Shown: positions 8,570 through 13,930 of the stretch, piece by piece
Position numbering within the stretch: the first letter of the stretch is position 1
How the letters are laid out: the number at the start of each line of letters is the position of its first letter
From: Fidelibacterota bacterium
GTDB lineage: Bacteria > Fidelibacterota > UBA2242
Assembly: GCA_021161185.1 (NCBI GenBank)
Contig: JAGHBC010000074.1
Span: 1-34,413, forward strand
Reading direction: 5' to 3'
DNA length: 34,413 bases
The notes under the pieces: generated by a model
What the model was told of the DNA's origin: nothing
Seen by the model: only the letters and a program-made list of their open reading frames with translations
Database searches by the model: none
Made by a program: the position numbers and the translations under genes

Positions 8570-8959
8570 ATGACAAAATTACTTCTGTTGTTGACCAATG
8601 CGGAAAATCAAAAAATATGTGAAAAATATTTAGGAGAGAATAAAGATAATTTTGAATGGACTGTTATCAATTCCGCTGCAGAATTAAGAAATATCCCGGC
8701 ATCCCTGCGGTTTGATGTAATATTTGCCGATCTTCCGGCGGAGGATTACACCGCATCCGATTTAACAGGCTTTGCCGGAGAGAAACCGGTGATTACTTTG
8801 GTTAATGCCAGTGAAGAGGATAAAATTGTCGAACTAATTCAAGCCGGGGTATTCGATTTTTTGATTACCGACCCTGAAGGTCTTTTTCTGAAAAATATTC
8901 CAGTAATCATGGAAAACAACCTGACAGGTGTAATGAGACCGGAATATGTGCCCTTGTAA
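8570..8959 (+). CDS. Degenerate receiver-like protein with repeat-derived C-terminus
   Basis: This 129-residue ORF reads like a response-regulator receiver fold: a KLLLLLTNAEN first strand, RFDVIFADLPAEDYT with an Asp (in ADLP) at the usual phospho-acceptor strand, EKPVITLVNASEEDKIVELIQAGVFDFLI for strand 4 to helix 4, and then DPEG. The acidic pair after strand 1 is missing, the usual Thr/Ser position is Asn or Ala, and the conserved Lys of strand 5 (normally 'DYLxKP') is replaced (DFLITD). The last dozen residues (NLTGVMRPEYVPL region) are encoded by a half copy of the CCTGACAGG repeat, so the original C-terminus appears to have been lost. It may be a pseudo-receiver or a decaying gene fragment. 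It follows the histidine kinase in the same orientation but is probably not its working partner. Confidence 0.6.
   Translation: MTKLLLLLTNAENQKICEKYLGENKDNFEWTVINSAAELRNIPASLRFDVIFADLPAEDYTASDLTGFAGEKPVITLVNASEEDKIVELIQAGVFDFLITDPEGLFLKNIPVIMENNLTGVMRPEYVPL
8918..8932. repeat. Half CCTGACAGG repeat inside the receiver-like ORF
   Basis: AACCTGACAGGTGTA matches the right arm of the paired repeats, and the following AATGAG resembles what follows copy 1 (AATATGAG). No left arm is present upstream. The repeat is in frame and encodes N-L-T-G-V. Confidence 0.8.
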
Positions 8960-9014
8960 GAGATTATTGTCTTGAGTAAAATTATTGACAGGACTTGTGT
9001 TAGGTTTTAGTTAA

Positions 9015-9043
9015 CTCGTTCCCAAATTGAATTTGGGAACGAG
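9015..9043. repeat. Perfect 14-bp-stem hairpin
   Basis: CTCGTTCCCAAATT and its exact reverse complement flank a single G. It follows TTAA, as other hairpins of this set do. It could terminate transcription from the receiver-like ORF, but no T-run follows, so I regard it as a member of the repeat family first. Confidence 0.75.
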
Positions 9044-9129
9044 TGAGACTTTCAAATCCCGACGCACCGGGACTTCAGCCGGTGGATGATGGTTGATAAT
9101 CGTAGTTGTAAAGTGGTGGAGTATTGGCG

Positions 9130-9194
9130 AAAAACCTTCCGGTTCGTCTGTTTTGACACAGCTGCTGATTTTATCGAACCTTCGGAAGGTTTTT
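9130..9194. repeat. ACCTTCCG element copy 1, ending in a terminator-like palindrome
   Basis: A left arm AAAAACCTTCCGGTTCG (9130-9146), a spacer containing TTGACACAGCTGCTGATTTT, and a right arm CGAACCTTCGGAAGGTTTTT (9175-9194) form an imperfect inverted repeat. The right arm is itself a palindrome (AACCTTC-G-GAAGGTT, 9177-9191) followed by T residues, so it could be an intrinsic terminator on the plus strand. The copy at 11350-11415 keeps the spacer almost unchanged. Confidence 0.75.
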
Positions 9195-9204
9195 AATTCA
9201 TCAC

Positions 9205-9275
9205 CAATTTCAAATATCAAATATCAAATTTGTTATATAGAGGACATGGAGTGGTGGAGCAAAATTAAACAATTC
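9205..9275. repeat. AT-rich short-repeat tract, second copy
   Basis: CAAATATCAAAT units are followed by ATGGAGTGGTGGAGC and CAATTCAACCAATTC. The order of parts matches 3761-3860. It lies at the 3' end of the ROK gene. Confidence 0.6.
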
Positions 9276-9292
9276 AACCAATTCTTAAATAA

Positions 9293-10543
9293 TTAAAAGG
9301 AATTTATCGATTCGGTTTTGAAGCTTCTTTTCTTCAGCCTTGGCTCAAAGAGCACGTGTAGCGCCATGGCAATTATCCCTTTAATACAGCCCTCTTCTTT
9401 CAGTTCACCCACAACAATCGGTGTGGATTGAAAAGGAATATTATGCATATTCTGTTTTACAATATACCGACATTTTTCCAGCAGATACTCGCTATTTTCA
9501 ATAACTGGTCCGCTTAATACGATCATACTGGTATTGAGTAATTTTATCAAATCCGAACACAATATTGCCAATAGTAAGGCGTATTCATCTAAAATTTCCT
9601 GAATTACGTCTGTAAACATTTCATTTCGATCATCAAGAATTTTCTTAAGGGGCCAATCATGAATATCTTTATCGGGAAACTTATACCGCACTTTCATTTT
9701 TATTGTATCAATCAAATGTTGCTCACGCAATATATCACCAAAGGTATACTGACTTGTAAAAAGATTTCTGAAATGCGTGGGGTCGGTCAAATGATGACCC
9801 AATTCGATATAGCCTACCTCGCCGGCGCTGCCGTAGCGACCGCGCAATAAACTACCTTCGACAATCATTCCGGCGCCAATACCCTCGCCGAGCCAAATAC
9901 AGACCATATTATTGGTATTCTGCCCGGCGCCTAATAAATGCTCACCGAATGTGCGGGCATTAACATCATTCTCGATAATGACCGGAACTTTATATTTTCT
10001 ACTGAATACTTTTGCCAACGGGTGCTGGACCCAGCCGTGTAAACTCACCGCAAAGGCCAGTTCGCCTCTTTCATAATCAATGAAGCCAGGCACGCCGATC
10101 CCGATACTGATCAATTTAGCTTTAAATACCGGACGACGGCTAAATATTTGATCGATACATTCGGTGATTTTGGGGAGTACGTTAAAAATTGTCGACCCGT
10201 TTTCATAATTAATGATCTCTTCATGAATGATTTTCGAGTTCAAATTAGCAATTGCAATTTTTGAATAGACGCTGTGAATTTCAATCCCAACTACAAAACC
10301 GTTGTTTGGATTTAATCTTAACATGGTCGGACGCTTGCCGCCTTTACTGGTGGATTGCCCTTTACCGATTTCAATAATATAGCCGGCTTCGATCAAACGA
10401 CTGACAATTTCCGATATGGCAACCTTGGATATTTTGGTTCTTTTAGCCAGGTCGATTCTCGAGATAGCCTCTTCATCTTTGACAAGGGTCAGAATCCTGA
10501 TCTCATTGAGCTCTTTAATTAGTTTGGAATTTACGATATTCAT
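9293..10543 (-). CDS. ROK-family transcriptional regulator (NagC/XylR type)
   Basis: This 416-residue protein has an N-terminal winged helix-turn-helix (about 15-62, ISRIDLAKRTKISKVAISEIVSRL) and a ROK sugar-kinase-like domain (about 80-395). The ROK part shows GIGVPGFIDYERG, the VIIENDVNARTFGEH motif and LGEGIGAGMIVEG. ROK repressors bind sugars or phospho-sugars and control carbohydrate genes. The Cys-rich zinc motif (CxCGxxGC) that normally follows the GEVGY...H segment is absent; here the segment reads GHHLTDPTHFRNL. No sugar gene is adjacent, so the target is unknown. It starts at ATG 10543 with a weak ribosome site. TTTGTTAATCATAAATTG at about 10569-10586 could be an AT-rich operator, a guess from NagC-like sites. 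Confidence 0.9.
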   Translation of the reverse strand: MNIVNSKLIKELNEIRILTLVKDEEAISRIDLAKRTKISKVAISEIVSRLIEAGYIIEIGKGQSTSKGGKRPTMLRLNPNNGFVVGIEIHSVYSKIAIANLNSKIIHEEIINYENGSTIFNVLPKITECIDQIFSRRPVFKAKLISIGIGVPGFIDYERGELAFAVSLHGWVQHPLAKVFSRKYKVPVIIENDVNARTFGEHLLGAGQNTNNMVCIWLGEGIGAGMIVEGSLLRGRYGSAGEVGYIELGHHLTDPTHFRNLFTSQYTFGDILREQHLIDTIKMKVRYKFPDKDIHDWPLKKILDDRNEMFTDVIQEILDEYALLLAILCSDLIKLLNTSMIVLSGPVIENSEYLLEKCRYIVKQNMHNIPFQSTPIVVGELKEEGCIKGIIAMALHVLFEPRLKKRSFKTESINSF

Positions 10544-10853
10544 AATTGCTGCCTGATTATTATTGTTATTTGTTAATCATAAATTGTTATCCCGGGAAAT
10601 ATCATCATTTCTTCGGTTGTGGGGTTGCTTATCAATGGTGCGCTAACCGGAATATAACTATTTGCATTGACAACTTTCCTTAACAACTCAAATGTACCGT
10701 ATTTACAAACAAACCTAAGATAAACTATTTTTACGACAAAATAAAGGGAGTTTGTACAATTTACCAACAAACTTAAAAAGCCCTTTAAAATGTGGTAATA
10801 TCAAACGGGGGTTGGGAAAGATGAGGTTGAGAGGAAAATATCCGGTGAGCTAA

Positions 10854-10921
10854 TACACCCGTCAGGTTTAATCAATTAATCTTATCTGGGTTAGGAGGAT
10901 TTAATAAACCTGATAGGTATA
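10854..10921. repeat. Paired CCTGTCAGG-family repeat, copy 3 (diverged)
   Basis: The left arm TACACCCGTCAGGTTTA (10854-10870) and right arm TAAACCTGATAGGTATA (10905-10921) pair with three mismatches. The spacer ATCAATTAATCTTATCTGG is shared with the copy at 11761, as is the GAGCTAA before the left arm, so these two copies share recent ancestry. Confidence 0.82.
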
Positions 10922-10952
10922 ATCCGTGAATTTTAATGGAATCAAATTTTCA

Positions 10953-11017
10953 ACCAATTCAACCAATAACTCATAATTAATCTCAACCGGTAAAACATTA
11001 ACCACCGAATTTCCCAA
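10953..11017. repeat. 65-bp perfect direct repeat, copy 1
   Basis: It is identical to 11461-11525 at an offset of 508 bases. It starts in ACCAATTCAACCAATAACTC, passes ATTAATCTCAACCGG and ends in ACCACCGAATTTCCCAA. The match stops inside the hairpin region, where the two copies continue differently. Confidence 0.88.
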
Positions 11018-11045
11018 TAGGGACTCCCGGCGGAGTATTCGGTGG
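11002..11045. repeat. Variable-stem hairpin with enlarged apex
   Basis: CCACCGAAT (11002-11010) and ATTCGGTGG (11037-11045) form a perfect 9-bp stem. The 26-base apex replaces the two-base apex of the otherwise similar hairpin at 5612-5631. ACATTAA precedes it. Confidence 0.75.
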
Positions 11046-11120
11046 GAGAGAATACACCCACGCCAGTGCCCGACTTTCTCGAAGAGACTCCTTGCGGAGT
11101 AGTCAGTTGATAGTCCTAAT

Positions 11121-11205
11121 AATCCCGCAGGGATTAAACATGAATAACATCAGATGAAGTCTGGTGATAAAAAGTACTCCATCCAAGCAAAACACCGGCG
11201 GTGTT
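11121..11205. repeat. Three successive small hairpins
   Basis: AATCCC-GCA-GGGATT (11121-11135), CATCAGA-TGAAG-TCTGGTG (11148-11166, one wobble pair) and AACACCG-G-CGGTGTT (11191-11205) are each self-complementary but unrelated in stem sequence. Linkers such as TAAACATGAATAA and TTAACTTGATAAG resemble each other. They fit the picture of interchangeable stems in a constant frame. Confidence 0.7.
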
Positions 11206-11296
11206 TAACTTGATAAGCATGAAATCATTTCGTATAGGTGTGCTAGATACTTAATACTGAGAAATCATCCCATTACTCCAATTCACCCAATTTTCC

Positions 11297-11347
11297 AAGG
11301 TGGTTGTAAGGTGGTTGTAAAGTGGTTGTAAGGTAGTTGTAAAGTAG
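11297..11347. repeat. 11-bp minisatellite, 4.6 units
   Basis: Units AAGGTGGTTGT, AAGGTGGTTGT, AAAGTGGTTGT, AAGGTAGTTGT and a partial AAAGTAG follow without gaps. Substitutions are confined to two purine positions in each unit. Confidence 0.9.
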
Positions 11348-11349
11348 CG

Positions 11350-11415
11350 AAAAACCTTCCGAAGATTAGTCTGTCTTGACACAGCTGCTGATTTTATCGA
11401 ACCTTCGGAAGGTTT
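11350..11415. repeat. ACCTTCCG element copy 2
   Basis: AAAAACCTTCCGAAG begins the left side, the spacer TTGACACAGCTGCTGATTTT is the same as in copy 1, and AACCTTC-G-GAAGGTT (11400-11414) closes it. Here no T-run follows. A lone left arm (AAACCTTCCGAAGATTATC) is found at 11649-11667. Confidence 0.8.
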
Positions 11416-11460
11416 ATAATTGCAAATATTAAATTTTCCCCCAATTCACCCAACCAATAA

Positions 11461-11525
11461 ACCAATTCAACCAATAACTCATAATTAATCTCAACCGGTA
11501 AAACATTAACCACCGAATTTCCCAA
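11461..11525. repeat. 65-bp perfect direct repeat, copy 2
   Basis: It is identical to 10953-11017. It is followed by a small hairpin ACTCC-TATCTAC-GGAGT (about 11530-11546) and then by module A. Confidence 0.88.
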
Positions 11526-11560
11526 CGGGACTCCTATCTACGGAGTAGTCGGAGAGTTTT

Positions 11561-11647
11561 CCGAATGAATTCTGGGGATATGTGGTAGTGGTTGTTTATA
11601 TCACCCAATAAATTGGGTGGTTAACCTTTGAGACGATATGATGGAAA
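11561..11647. repeat. ~87-bp repeated module A, copy 2
   Basis: CCGAATGAATTCTGG, ATGTGGTAGTGGTTGTTT, the hairpin CACCCAAT-AA-ATTGGGTG (11602-11619), GGTTAACC, AGACGATATGATGGAAA. The parts and spacing follow 8454-8540 with scattered substitutions. Confidence 0.8.
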
Positions 11648-11760
11648 TAAACCTTCCGAAGATTATCTTTATATTCTCGCTCCTCCATGTGTATTATATG
11701 CAAGGACTATTTGTGTGGAGCGTGTACTTTATTACTCTTTCGGAGAATACCTGGAGCTAA

Positions 11761-11827
11761 TACACCTGTCAGGTTTAATCAATTAATCTTATCTGGAGGA
11801 GAAGGATCTAATAAACCTGACAGGTGT
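11761..11827. repeat. Paired CCTGTCAGG-family repeat, copy 4
   Basis: TACACCTGTCAGGTTTA (11761-11777) and TAAACCTGACAGGTGT (11812-11827) are perfect complements over 16 bp. The spacer is close to that of the copy at 10854. It lies about 90 bases beyond the stop of the decarboxylase operon and could fold on the operon's transcript. Confidence 0.87.
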
Positions 11828-11914
11828 TAATACAGTAATCTTTATTTCCATTGGATACGTCATTTTGAATCCCTGATTTAACAGGGTGAATTCGATGGGA
11901 TAGAATTTGAGATT

Positions 11915-13084
11915 TTACCTGAAGATCGCAATAAACACACCCGCCGCAATTGCTGAACCGATTACGCCGGCAACATTAGGCGCCATGGCGTGAAAGAGCA
12001 GGTGATTATCCTTATCGTATTTTCGGGCAAAATGCTGGACCACCCGGGCGGAATCCGGTACCGCAGAGACACCGGCGGCGCCGATCAGCGGGTTGATCTT
12101 ATCCTTAAGAAATAGGTTCATAAATTTGGCGAATAATAACCCGCCGAAAGTCGCGATGCCAAAGGAGAGTAAACCGAGAAAAAATATCCCCAGTGATCTC
12201 GGCGTCAGGAAACCGACGTTAACGCCGTCTACATAGCGGACTGCCTGGGTACTGGCGCCAACTGCGAAAGACAATAAAATAGTGCAGATATCCAGGAGAG
12301 CATTACCGGCGGTTCTGGCCAGCCGGTCAGTCACACCACTTTCTTTCAACAGGTTGCCGAGCATTAACATACCAACGAGCGGTAAGGAACCGGGTGCGAT
12401 CAGGGCCGCCACGATAACGACAATAATCGGGAATAGGATTTTTTCGCGTTTTGTTACTTTTCGGGATGGTTTCATGCGGATTTTTCGTTCCTTTACGGTA
12501 GTCAGTAATTTCATAATAGGCGGCTGAATTAAGGGCACAAGTGCCATATATGAGTAAGCGGCAATGGCGATTGGTCCCAGTAAATGCGGCGCTAATTGGG
12601 ACGAGAGAAATATTGACGTCGGTCCGTCCGCTCCGCCAATAATGCCGATAGAAGCAGCTTCCTGGTTGGTGAATCCCAACATCAGGGCGCCGAGATAGGT
12701 GACGAAAATACCAATCTGTGCCGCAGCGCCTAAGAGTACCGATTTGGGGTTTGAGATCAGCGATGAAAAATCCGTCAGAGCGCCGATTCCGAGAAAGATC
12801 AGGGGTGGAAATATTCCTGAAGTCACGCCCCAATAGATCAGACTGAAGACACTGTTTTGAGGAGCGCCGTTGGCGACGGTATCGTAAACGCCGAGTGGAA
12901 GCCCCTGAATATAGGGAATATTACCGACGATGACGCCAAAGCCGATCGGAAGGAGCAGAAGGGGTTCGTAATTTTTGACGATTGCGAGATAAATGGCAAC
13001 ACAGCCCACCACGATCATGATTATATTGCTCCACTGCAGATTGGCAAATCCGGTAGTTTCAATGATCCGTAAAATCATATCCAT
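11915..13084 (-). CDS. mmdB: Na+-translocating methylmalonyl-CoA decarboxylase beta subunit (OadB/MmdB family)
   Basis: The beta subunit is the membrane part of Na+-pumping biotin-dependent decarboxylases. It decarboxylates carboxybiotin and exports Na+. This 389-residue protein is almost entirely hydrophobic, with about ten helices, and has the family hallmark GGADGPTSIFLSSQLAP at residues 150-166, including D153 of the essential Asp position. Further conserved parts are LIQPPIMKLLTT and GAAGVSAVPDSARVVQ near the C-terminus. It is the last gene of the operon; the biotin-carrier stop lies 15 bases upstream. AGGGAG lies about 12 bases before the ATG. Family resemblance alone would not separate oxaloacetate, glutaconyl-CoA and methylmalonyl-CoA enzymes. 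The mutase and epimerase in the same operon favour methylmalonyl-CoA. Confidence 0.93.
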   Translation of the reverse strand: MDMILRIIETTGFANLQWSNIIMIVVGCVAIYLAIVKNYEPLLLLPIGFGVIVGNIPYIQGLPLGVYDTVANGAPQNSVFSLIYWGVTSGIFPPLIFLGIGALTDFSSLISNPKSVLLGAAAQIGIFVTYLGALMLGFTNQEAASIGIIGGADGPTSIFLSSQLAPHLLGPIAIAAYSYMALVPLIQPPIMKLLTTVKERKIRMKPSRKVTKREKILFPIIVVIVAALIAPGSLPLVGMLMLGNLLKESGVTDRLARTAGNALLDICTILLSFAVGASTQAVRYVDGVNVGFLTPRSLGIFFLGLLSFGIATFGGLLFAKFMNLFLKDKINPLIGAAGVSAVPDSARVVQHFARKYDKDNHLLFHAMAPNVAGVIGSAIAAGVFIAIFR

Positions 13085-13099
13085 AATTAAAAATACTCC

Positions 13100-13552
13100 C
13101 TATTCCATCTCGATCAAGATATCGCCTTCGCTCACAGAATCACCCTCTTTGACCAGGATCGACTTCACTTTGCCGTCCCCTGGCGCCTGAATTTCATTTT
13201 CCATCTTCATGGCTTCCATAACGATGACGTCCTGACCGGTTTTTAAAATATCGCCCTCTTTAACCTGTATTTTCAGGATTAAGCCGGGTAGGGGCGCCGC
13301 AATTGTTGATGTGCTGAAAACTGTCTTTGGCTTATGCAATGTTGGCGTTGTGGTGGCCGGTCTGTCTATCGGGGTAGCAACTGAAGGCGCTTTGGATTGC
13401 AGATCGGAAACCTGCTCGATACCGAGGTCTTTTATTCCAACGGTGTAGGTTTTGTCATTCACAGTAACCACGGCTTCATAGGCATTGAATTCGTTGATGG
13501 TTACGGAATAAGATTTACCGTTTATTTCAAGTTGAAGGGTCTTCTCTCTCAT
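13100..13552 (-). CDS. mmdC: Biotin carboxyl carrier subunit of methylmalonyl-CoA decarboxylase
   Basis: This 150-residue carrier moves CO2 as carboxybiotin from the alpha subunit to the membrane beta subunit. The C-terminal half (about 78-150) is a biotinyl domain with the biotinylation motif EAMKM, so K116 is the predicted biotinylated lysine. The middle is a flexible linker rich in Ala, Pro and Thr (about 54-75). The N-terminal third is a small beta-rich segment with NGKSYSVTINE, as in other decarboxylase carriers. It begins 2 bases after the OadG-family stop codon, with AAGGAAAC just upstream as ribosome site. It is placed exactly between gamma/delta and beta genes, as in known decarboxylase operons. 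Confidence 0.94.
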   Translation of the reverse strand: MREKTLQLEINGKSYSVTINEFNAYEAVVTVNDKTYTVGIKDLGIEQVSDLQSKAPSVATPIDRPATTTPTLHKPKTVFSTSTIAAPLPGLILKIQVKEGDILKTGQDVIVMEAMKMENEIQAPGDGKVKSILVKEGDSVSEGDILIEME

Positions 13553-13554
13553 AT

Positions 13555-13920
13555 CTATTGTTTCCTTAATGTGCTTAAACGTTGACCATATTTATAACCA
13601 GACTTCCAGGCGCTTTGTTGTTCTCCGTGTTTGAAGGTGATTTGGCTCTGGAGGGATTCAAAATGGATTTTGCGATAGATTTCAATTGCAGCGGTAATAG
13701 CCGCCAACTCATCTTCGGGGATTGCAACAGCTTTTTTTGGTAAGACAATATCAGATTTGCCAAGATTGACAGATTCGGCTGCGGTGCTGCGGTGTAACCG
13801 TTCAAATACTTTATTGAACAGGTGAATAGTCGTTGCGATCAAAATAAGCCCGCTAAAGACAACCAGAACGCCGCTTAAGGCGATGTTGAAGCCGTTATTT
13901 TGGATGATATTTTCGAACAT
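13555..13920 (-). CDS. mmdD: OadG-family gamma/delta subunit of the Na+-pumping decarboxylase
   Basis: This 121-residue protein has one N-terminal membrane helix (about 11-35, GFNIALSGVLVVFSGLILIATTIHLF) and a polar tail, the layout of OadG/MmdD subunits, which hold the soluble carboxyltransferase to the membrane complex. Its tail (IPEDELAAITAAIEIYRKIHF) resembles the family's 'eivAAIaaAi' segment. I place the start at ATG 13920, because TAGGAGAG lies about 5 bases upstream. A longer frame opening at 13971 would overlap the alpha-subunit gene. The alpha stop (13931) is 10 bases upstream, so translation is probably coupled. Confidence 0.85.
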   Translation of the reverse strand: MFENIIQNNGFNIALSGVLVVFSGLILIATTIHLFNKVFERLHRSTAAESVNLGKSDIVLPKKAVAIPEDELAAITAAIEIYRKIHFESLQSQITFKHGEQQSAWKSGYKYGQRLSTLRKQ

Positions 13921-13930
13921 AATGACTCTC

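Larger units (their letters stand above)
8960..9292. other. Repeat-filled convergent gap before the ROK gene
   Basis: This 333-base gap between two convergent genes has no gene. From left to right it holds a long hairpin (9015-9043), a degenerate CCCGACGC/GGTGG element (9058-9087), remnants of 11-bp minisatellite (about 9092-9120), the ACCTTCCG element ending in a terminator-like palindrome (9130-9194) and an AT-rich short-repeat tract (9205-9275). Confidence 0.65.
10544..11914. other. 1.37-kb repeat cluster without a gene
   Basis: The gap between the ROK gene and the decarboxylase beta-subunit stop contains no convincing ORF. About 10544-10850 is AT-rich, with AACAAAC/TTTGT words, and is the likely promoter region of the ROK gene. 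From 10854 to 11827 almost every base belongs to a recognisable repeat: two paired CCTGTCAGG elements at the borders, a 65-bp direct repeat, several hairpins, an 11-bp minisatellite, an ACCTTCCG element and a copy of module A. It looks like a nested or recombined cluster of small non-coding elements. Confidence 0.75.

Noticed and set aside
9015-9043. Intrinsic terminator
   Set aside because: The stem is strong but there is no T-run on either side; I list it as a hairpin repeat instead.
10573-10770. A 65-codon frame on the minus strand upstream of the ROK gene
   Set aside because: It lies in AT-rich promoter-like sequence, has no ribosome site and no recognisable composition.
11297-11347. Possible CRISPR array
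   Set aside because: The 11-bp units are directly adjacent with no spacers, and no cas gene is present.
12327-12833. A 168-codon minus-strand frame inside the decarboxylase beta-subunit gene
   Set aside because: It overlaps a conserved membrane subunit in another frame and has an Arg-rich composition typical of a shadow frame.
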